Assembly: GCA_947461225.1 (NCBI GenBank)
Contig: CANHJV010000003.1
Span: forward strand, 1 to 59,036
Reading direction: 5' to 3'
Origin: Gemmatimonadota bacterium
GTDB lineage: Bacteria > Gemmatimonadota > Gemmatimonadetes > Gemmatimonadales > Gemmatimonadaceae
Length of the DNA stretch: 59,036 nt
In this document: piece after piece, positions 58,482 through 59,036 of the stretch
Layout: each line of letters starts with the position of its first letter
How positions within the stretch are numbered: position 1 is the first letter of the stretch
Notes under the pieces: generated by a model
The model's database searches: none
Told to the model about the DNA's origin: nothing
Seen by the model: only the letters and a program-made list of their open reading frames with translations
Program-made: the position numbers and the translations under genes

Positions 58482-59036
58482 TCATGCGAACACCCCCTCC
58501 AGACGATCTTCGAGGTCCGCTGCCGCATTGCGCAGCGCCTCGAGCGTCTCTTCATCGGGGGCCCAGAACCCGCGATCGTTCGCTTCCAACAAACGTTGGG
58601 CAAGCCCCGAGGCGGCATCCGGATTGGCCTGCGCGAGACGCTCGCGCATGGCATCATCGAGCACAAACGTCTTCGTTGCTTCTGCGTACACCCACGCCGG
58701 CACGGCACCCTTCCCGCCCGTGGCCGACCATCCAAACGTCGTGATGACGTGCCCGGCGATATTCCGGGCGCCTTCGTAGCCGTACTCGAGCTGACTCTCG
58801 TACCAGCGCGGATTGAGCAGCTTGGTGCGCGACTCGAGTTCGACCTGCTCGGTGAGCGTGCGCACCTTGCCCTGCGCGTTGTTGTAATCGCCCACGTACA
58901 CCGCCGGCGCGTCACCGCCACGCTGCTGCGCGATCACGCGGGTCATCCCGCCCAGCGACTCCACGTACTGATCGATGTCGGTGGCGCCGAGGTCGACCGA
59001 GTCGAGCCCTTGGAACGACAGGGTGGCTTGCCCGAG
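58482..59036 (-). CDS. bchH: Magnesium chelatase subunit H, C-terminal part (truncated by window)
   Basis: GQATLSFQGLDSVDLGATDIDQYVESLGGMTRVIAQQRGGDAPAVYVGDYNNAQGKVRTLTEQVELESRTKLLNPRWYESQLEYGYEGARNIAGHVITTFGWSATGG. Confidence 0.95.
   Translation of the reverse strand, partial: LGQATLSFQGLDSVDLGATDIDQYVESLGGMTRVIAQQRGGDAPAVYVGDYNNAQGKVRTLTEQVELESRTKLLNPRWYESQLEYGYEGARNIAGHVITTFGWSATGGKGAVPAWVYAEATKTFVLDDAMRERLAQANPDAASGLAQRLLEANDRGFWAPDEETLEALRNAAADLEDRLEGVFA

Overview
The window (~59 kb, GC-rich) holds most of a purple-bacterial-type photosynthesis gene cluster (PGC), flanked on the left by about 29 kb of ordinary chromosomal genes. Gene content and protein style suggest a phototrophic Gemmatimonadota (Gemmatimonas-like); this is inferred by recall, not by a search. 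Left flank: ComM/YifB fragment, amidohydrolase, FKBP, ThrE-like exporter, MFS, PPTase, UbiE, thioredoxin-like/VKOR, DUF485-ActP, GGDEF, ALDH, tandem (pseudo)kinase-kinase, NtrY-like histidine kinase, and TolC-HlyD-ABC with four tandem MacB-type permeases. PGC: bchI-bchD-puhE (-); crtF-like, bchC-X-Y-Z (+); bchO (-); puf operon pufB, two alpha genes, pufL-M-C (+); then an embedded vWA/PP2C/kinase (TerY-P-like) triad with two paralogous membrane proteins (+); then puhC-puhB-split puhA-lhaA-acsF-ORF-bchM-bchL-bchH' (-). Main points of interest: (i) PuhA is split into two translationally coupled ORFs (TM half and cytoplasmic half); (ii) one LH beta gene is followed by two different LH alpha genes, only the second of which has the canonical LH1 Trp(+11); (iii) a TerY-P-like signalling module sits between pufC and puhC; (iv) PpsR/CrtJ-type TGT-N12-ACA operators lie at puf, bchC and crtF/bchI, with a tandem 8-bp-spaced pair at puf; (v) small unassigned ORFs in the PGC are candidates for lineage-specific photosystem subunits. 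All assignments come from reading the translations and motifs; no database search was run.
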